64,000 nucleotides of DNA. It comes from an uncultured Candidatus Melainabacteria bacterium (GTDB taxonomy: Bacteria > Cyanobacteriota > Vampirovibrionia > Gastranaerophilales > Gastranaerophilaceae). The stretch is taken from NCBI GenBank assembly GCA_934700385.1, contig CAKUXO010000006.1:17202-81201 (forward strand), given 5' to 3'. The position numbers and the translations under genes are program-made. This document shows, one piece after another, positions 60,889 to 64,000 of the stretch (positions within the stretch are counted from its first letter, which is position 1; every line of letters starts with the position of its first letter). A model generated the notes under the pieces. The model was not told the DNA's origin. It did not search any database and saw nothing but the letters and a program-made list of their open reading frames with translations.

Positions 60889-62391
60889 TTACACCTGTTT
60901 TGCTTTAATTTTTCTTGCCGCTTCAATACCATTTAACATAGCTTCATCCATATTATTATATTTATGTTGCCCGTTTCGCCCGATTATATAAAGGTTTTCA
61001 TAGGTTGATAAAAAGTCTTTGATTTTATCTATATTTTTATAGGTTCCAAAATATGATGGATAGGCTTTTTTCTCTCTTACAACTATTGTTTTTAGGATAT
61101 TTTCTTTTTTAAATAAATTATATTTTTCACATTCATTTTTTGCAAGCTCTATTATTTCATCATCTTGCATTTGCCAAAGTTTTTCGTTTTCATTTGTGAA
61201 ATATTCAAGTGAAATTAAATAATTTTTTCTGCAATTGCCAACCAAATAAGGTGACCAATTGTTCATAACTTGAATTCTGGCTGCGGTTGCGTCTTTTTCT
61301 TGAAGATAAAACCAGCACTGGGGTGCTTTATTATTAATTGTTTTATATGTTGTTGTGTTTTCTAGGTTAAAATCATCCGTGTAAAAACCAGCTAAAATAT
61401 AATCTCTATATGGAAGATTAATTGCATTTTGCTTGATATCATAAGGTGCGTCAAGCCCTTTAATTAGTTCTGATATAGGGATTGACGAGATAAAATAATT
61501 AGCATTAAGGGTTTTAATGTTGTTATTTTTATCTTTAATTTTAACGTTGATTATAGTTTTATCTTTTGTTTCAAAATCAACAAATTCTGAATTAAGATAA
61601 AATTTTCCGCCGTTATTTTGAATGTAGTCCGCCATTAAGTTCCAAAGCTGCGAGCAGCCATATTTTGGATAATAAAATTCATCAATTAAAGAGGTTTCTT
61701 TTTTAAAATTTAAAAACTTAATGTTTGATAAAATTGCGTTTAAAATCGTTTTAAAAAGAGATAGTTTTCTTATTCTTTCTTTTCCCCATTCATTAGATAA
61801 TTCATCAGCACCTTTGCCCCAAACTTTTTTTGTGTAGTCTTTAAAAAAGATTGAATAAAGCTCATATCCAAAACGATTAATGAAAAAATCTTCAAGGGTT
61901 TTTTCTTCTCTTTTTTGAAAAATACTTTTAATGTAGCTTAAGCCTGCTTTAAAACTTGTTTTAAAACCAAGTTTTGATAAGGTTTCAAGGTTTAATTTAA
62001 TTGGGTAATCAAAAAAATGATGATTGTGGATTATGCTTGAAAAACGTTTTCTAATAAGCATTACATCTTCATTTTTTTCTGGGTCAAGCCCTTGGCTTGG
62101 GTAATTTACTTCTCTTGAAGCTAGAATATCATCAATAGAGGGTGCGTTTTGATGAGGTAAAAATTTATCCCAAATGCTTTGAATATAGCTATTATTCGTA
62201 TAAAGCCTATGCCCGCCTATATCTACTCCAAGTCCATCAAAATAAACTGTTCTTGATAACCCACCAACGTTAGGTAATTTATCAACTATTATTGGAATAA
62301 TACCTGTTTTAAGTTCAATTAATTCATAAGCTAAAGCAAGCCCTGCGGGGCCTGCGCCTAATATTAAAGCTATTTTATTTTCTTTATTCAT
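60889..62391 (-). CDS. FAD-dependent UGM-like/amine-oxidase-fold oxidoreductase
   Basis: The 500-residue flavoprotein has an N-terminal Rossmann FAD motif ALILGAGPAGLALAYEL, followed by GGLSRTVYFDGLGVDIGGHRLYTN, which is the pattern of UDP-galactopyranose mutase-like and protoporphyrinogen-oxidase-like proteins. FFKDYTKKVWGKG and the C-terminal NLYIIGRNGQHKYNNMDEAM complete the FAD site. Such genes often sit in surface-glycan loci. It lies in a three-gene operon with a periplasmic protein upstream and the zinc-ribbon protein downstream. Confidence 0.78.
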   Translation of the reverse strand: MNKENKIALILGAGPAGLALAYELIELKTGIIPIIVDKLPNVGGLSRTVYFDGLGVDIGGHRLYTNNSYIQSIWDKFLPHQNAPSIDDILASREVNYPSQGLDPEKNEDVMLIRKRFSSIIHNHHFFDYPIKLNLETLSKLGFKTSFKAGLSYIKSIFQKREEKTLEDFFINRFGYELYSIFFKDYTKKVWGKGADELSNEWGKERIRKLSLFKTILNAILSNIKFLNFKKETSLIDEFYYPKYGCSQLWNLMADYIQNNGGKFYLNSEFVDFETKDKTIINVKIKDKNNNIKTLNANYFISSIPISELIKGLDAPYDIKQNAINLPYRDYILAGFYTDDFNLENTTTYKTINNKAPQCWFYLQEKDATAARIQVMNNWSPYLVGNCRKNYLISLEYFTNENEKLWQMQDDEIIELAKNECEKYNLFKKENILKTIVVREKKAYPSYFGTYKNIDKIKDFLSTYENLYIIGRNGQHKYNNMDEAMLNGIEAARKIKAKQV

Positions 62392-62393
62392 AA

Positions 62394-62807
62394 CTATTTA
62401 ATTATTATTTTTGATGTATTTTCTATCTCTTCAAAATATTTAACTTTTTTATAACAAGTGTTCACGATTGATTCATAAGTTACAGGTTCAAGATTATGGG
62501 TTAAATTTTTAGTTATATTTTCATAATCCCCCTCAAGAGAATTGTATTCTTCAACCCCATAAGTTCTAAGTCTTGCTGAAAATGGGCTTGAAATGGCAGA
62601 TTGCATTGTTACAACTATTGGTTTATTTGTGTAGTGGTTATTATATTTTATGTTGTAAAAATAATAGTGTTCTTGGCTTTTAATGCTGTCTTTATCAAGA
62701 AAAACTTGCCTTCCGCTTGGTGCTCTAAGTTCAACCCAATCGATTGCTAGGGTTATTTTTGCGCTAAAAAATAGCATAAATATTATAAAAATGGCGATAT
62801 TTTTCAC
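62394..62807 (-). CDS. Small periplasmic protein of unknown function
   Basis: The 137-residue protein has a signal peptide (about 1-20, IFIIFMLFFSAKITLA) and a mature part beginning DWVELRAPSGRQVFLDKDSIK, a pattern shared with short exported beta-rich proteins. Two lone features are a Cys near the C-terminus and a Tyr/Asn-rich central strand. It starts with GTG after AGGAGG, the best ribosome site in the window, and leads the operon with the UGM-like gene. No lipobox is present. Confidence 0.65.
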   Translation of the reverse strand: MKNIAIFIIFMLFFSAKITLAIDWVELRAPSGRQVFLDKDSIKSQEHYYFYNIKYNNHYTNKPIVVTMQSAISSPFSARLRTYGVEEYNSLEGDYENITKNLTHNLEPVTYESIVNTCYKKVKYFEEIENTSKIIIK

Positions 62808-62896
62808 TTTTCCTCCTAAAGATATTTTATAGCGTATATTTTAAATTGCAAAAAACTTTAAAAAAAGTTATAATTTATTTTTGAAAGTTTAGGGGG

Positions 62897-63895
62897 ATGT
62901 TTCTTTTGCAAAACTATATTTTAATTTTAAGCAGTGCTTTTGTTTTGGGGTTTTTATCTTGCTTATTATTTTTAAAATTATTTAAAAATAATAAATCTGA
63001 AAATAAAATTTTAACTTTAATTGAAGATTTTAAATTTTCACTTGAAGATTATAAAAAACAAAATGAAATTAACAATCTTGAAATTAAGCATGTATTAGGG
63101 CAAGCTGCCGAATTATCAAAAGTTTTAACAACAAATCAAAACTTAAAAGGGCGCTTTGGAGAAGATAATCTTGAAAATATTTTAAAAATTGCTTTTTCAA
63201 ATAATGTTGATTATGTTAAACAATTTAACACCTTAAACAAAGATAATGAAAAAATAAAACCAGATTATTTAATTAATCTTCCAAATAATAAGCACATTTT
63301 AATTGATTGCAAGTTGAATTTAGATAAATTCATTGACTATCAAAATAGTCTTAAAACTGACCTTGAAAAAATGAAAAAAGCTGAATTTATTAAAGATTTA
63401 AACACAACTATTAATCTTTTATCTCAAAAAAAATATGAAACAGCGCTTAACATAAATCAGCCTGATTTTATTTTAATGTATATTCCGCTTGAACCTGTTT
63501 TAACTTTAATTTACACCGATTGCGATTTTGTTTCTGTTGTTAAAAATGCAGTGGATAAAAATATAATTATTGTTGGAAATTCAAGCGTTTTAACATCTTT
63601 AAGACTTGTGAAATATCTTTGGGCGCAAGATTTAATTGAAAAAAATACAGATAAAATTCTTGAAATATCTAAAAATATTTTTGAATTAATGGCGCAACAC
63701 AGTCAAAATCTTTATTCAATTAAACAAGTTATGGAAAATTCTTTGAATAATTTTAATAAAGAATTTGAAAAAATGACAACTTCAACTAAAATTTTTAAAT
63801 TAGCTAATGAATTAAAAAATTGTGGGGTTGAAGCAAGTCTTAAAAGACAAGGCAAAAAATTAAATGAAATAGAAATTAATGAAAATTTATTATAA
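62897..63895 (+). CDS. rmuC: DNA recombination protein RmuC
   Basis: RmuC restrains inversions at inverted repeats and is a nuclease-fold, membrane-anchored protein. The 332-residue product has an N-terminal membrane helix, then coiled-coil-prone sequence and the RmuC core: KGRFGEDNLENIL, KPDYLINLPNNKHILIDCKL and FILMYIPLEPVLT. It is shorter than E. coli RmuC (475 residues), mainly in the coiled coil. AGGGGG abuts the ATG at 62897; the in-frame TTG at 62906 has a better nine-base spacing and may be the real start. Confidence 0.88.
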   Translation: MFLLQNYILILSSAFVLGFLSCLLFLKLFKNNKSENKILTLIEDFKFSLEDYKKQNEINNLEIKHVLGQAAELSKVLTTNQNLKGRFGEDNLENILKIAFSNNVDYVKQFNTLNKDNEKIKPDYLINLPNNKHILIDCKLNLDKFIDYQNSLKTDLEKMKKAEFIKDLNTTINLLSQKKYETALNINQPDFILMYIPLEPVLTLIYTDCDFVSVVKNAVDKNIIIVGNSSVLTSLRLVKYLWAQDLIEKNTDKILEISKNIFELMAQHSQNLYSIKQVMENSLNNFNKEFEKMTTSTKIFKLANELKNCGVEASLKRQGKKLNEIEINENLL

Positions 63896-63921
63896 AAAAT
63901 GGGCTTCAAATAGCCCATTTT
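63896..63921. terminator. Bidirectional terminator after rmuC
   Basis: AAAATGGGCT and AGCCCATTTT pair around TCAAAT. It also lies five bases after the stop codon of the partial minus-strand gene at the window edge. Confidence 0.8.
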
Positions 63922-63925
63922 AAAG

Positions 63926-64000
63926 TTAAATTCTGTTATGCCAAACTCCGCCATCTCTATCAACAATAGCGTCATAGAATGACCAAAGCCTGAATACGCC
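63926..64000 (-). CDS. C-terminal fragment of an unidentified protein
   Basis: The minus strand is open from the window edge to a TAA at 63926-63928, encoding 24 residues ending DRDGGVWHNRI. The stop lies five bases before a terminator, which supports this being the end of a real gene. I cannot name it from so few residues. Confidence 0.4.
   Translation of the reverse strand, partial: GVFRLWSFYDAIVDRDGGVWHNRI

Noticed and set aside
63712..63975. Minus-strand ORF over the rmuC end
   Set aside because: Overlaps conserved rmuC coding sequence; the other minus frame ending at 63926 next to the terminator is a better candidate.
1..64000. tRNA, rRNA, CRISPR array or insertion sequence
   Set aside because: No T-arm-like GTTCRA with flanking stems, no regularly spaced repeats, and no transposase or terminal inverted repeats were found.

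Overview
The window is a dense, AT-rich stretch of a bacterial chromosome read with the standard bacterial code. It has no rRNA or tRNA genes, no insertion sequence and no CRISPR array. The cell looks like an anaerobe with a Gram-negative envelope. The evidence is an SecDF translocase, a TolC/EmrAB-type tripartite pump, a small outer-membrane beta-barrel ending in Phe, a ferredoxin-linked 2-oxoacid oxidoreductase and a flavodiiron protein. A non-photosynthetic relative of Cyanobacteria (Melainabacteria/Vampirovibrionia, perhaps the gut order Gastranaerophilales) fits best. Supporting this are a LexA operator of GTAC-N4-GTAC type, a pentapeptide-repeat protein beside REC-LuxR regulators, and lineage-style proteins of unknown function. 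This placement is an inference without a 16S gene.

Layout. 1-5.6 kb: partial ilvB, ruvA, glgA, a 60-aa ORF, gatC-pyrG. 5.6-10.3 kb: two LuxR-type response regulators, a pentapeptide protein, secD-secF and an HTH/zinc-ribbon protein. 10.5-12.4 kb: two small helical proteins and an ion-antiporter-like carrier. 12.4-16.8 kb: uppS-rdgB flanked by two paralogous membrane glycosyltransferases. 16.8-19.5 kb: a PadR-like regulator, a perfect 25-bp palindrome, a 24-aa micro-ORF and a 682-aa unknown protein. 19.5-24.1 kb: a MarR-controlled efflux system. 24-28.5 kb: orphan DNA methylase, 5'-nucleotidase-like enzyme, uppP, queD, thioesterase. 28.5-30.5 kb: lexA-umuC SOS operon. 30.5-35.4 kb: wecG/tagA - split transketolase - ftsE - ftsX - HDOD operon. 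35.5-41 kb: Gfo/Idh oxidoreductase, infC, orphan HigA-like antitoxin, ruvC-membrane protein-mtnA, sugar porter. 41-46 kb: four-gene 2-oxoacid:ferredoxin oxidoreductase followed by fabH-fabF. 46-51.5 kb: rpsP, a TrpD-like protein without catalytic motifs, an outer-membrane barrel, a third membrane glycosyltransferase. 51.7-57.5 kb: sbcD-sbcC, flavodiiron protein, panD-cupin. 57.7-64 kb: small HTH proteins, a zinc-ribbon membrane protein, a UGM-like flavoprotein and rmuC.

How the genes work together. Several encode the undecaprenyl cycle and surface glycan assembly: uppS, uppP, a TagA/WecG transferase, three GT-C-like membrane glycosyltransferases and a UGM-like flavoprotein. DNA repair is also well represented (ruvA, ruvC, lexA-umuC, sbcCD, rmuC, rdgB). 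The oxidoreductase next to fabH/fabF suggests a supply of acyl-CoA primers for fatty acid synthesis.

Most notable signal. At least fifteen genes have a -10 hexamer ending exactly six bases before the start codon, leaving no room for a Shine-Dalgarno site. Each typically has either a TGn extension or a good -35. This implies widespread leaderless mRNAs for first genes of operons, while internal genes carry normal GGAGG-like sites. The pattern also corrects seven start codons. Other points are an AUU start for infC, a perfect LexA palindrome inside the lexA promoter, a PadR/micropeptide locus, a catalytically degenerate TrpD homologue and two candidate small RNAs.
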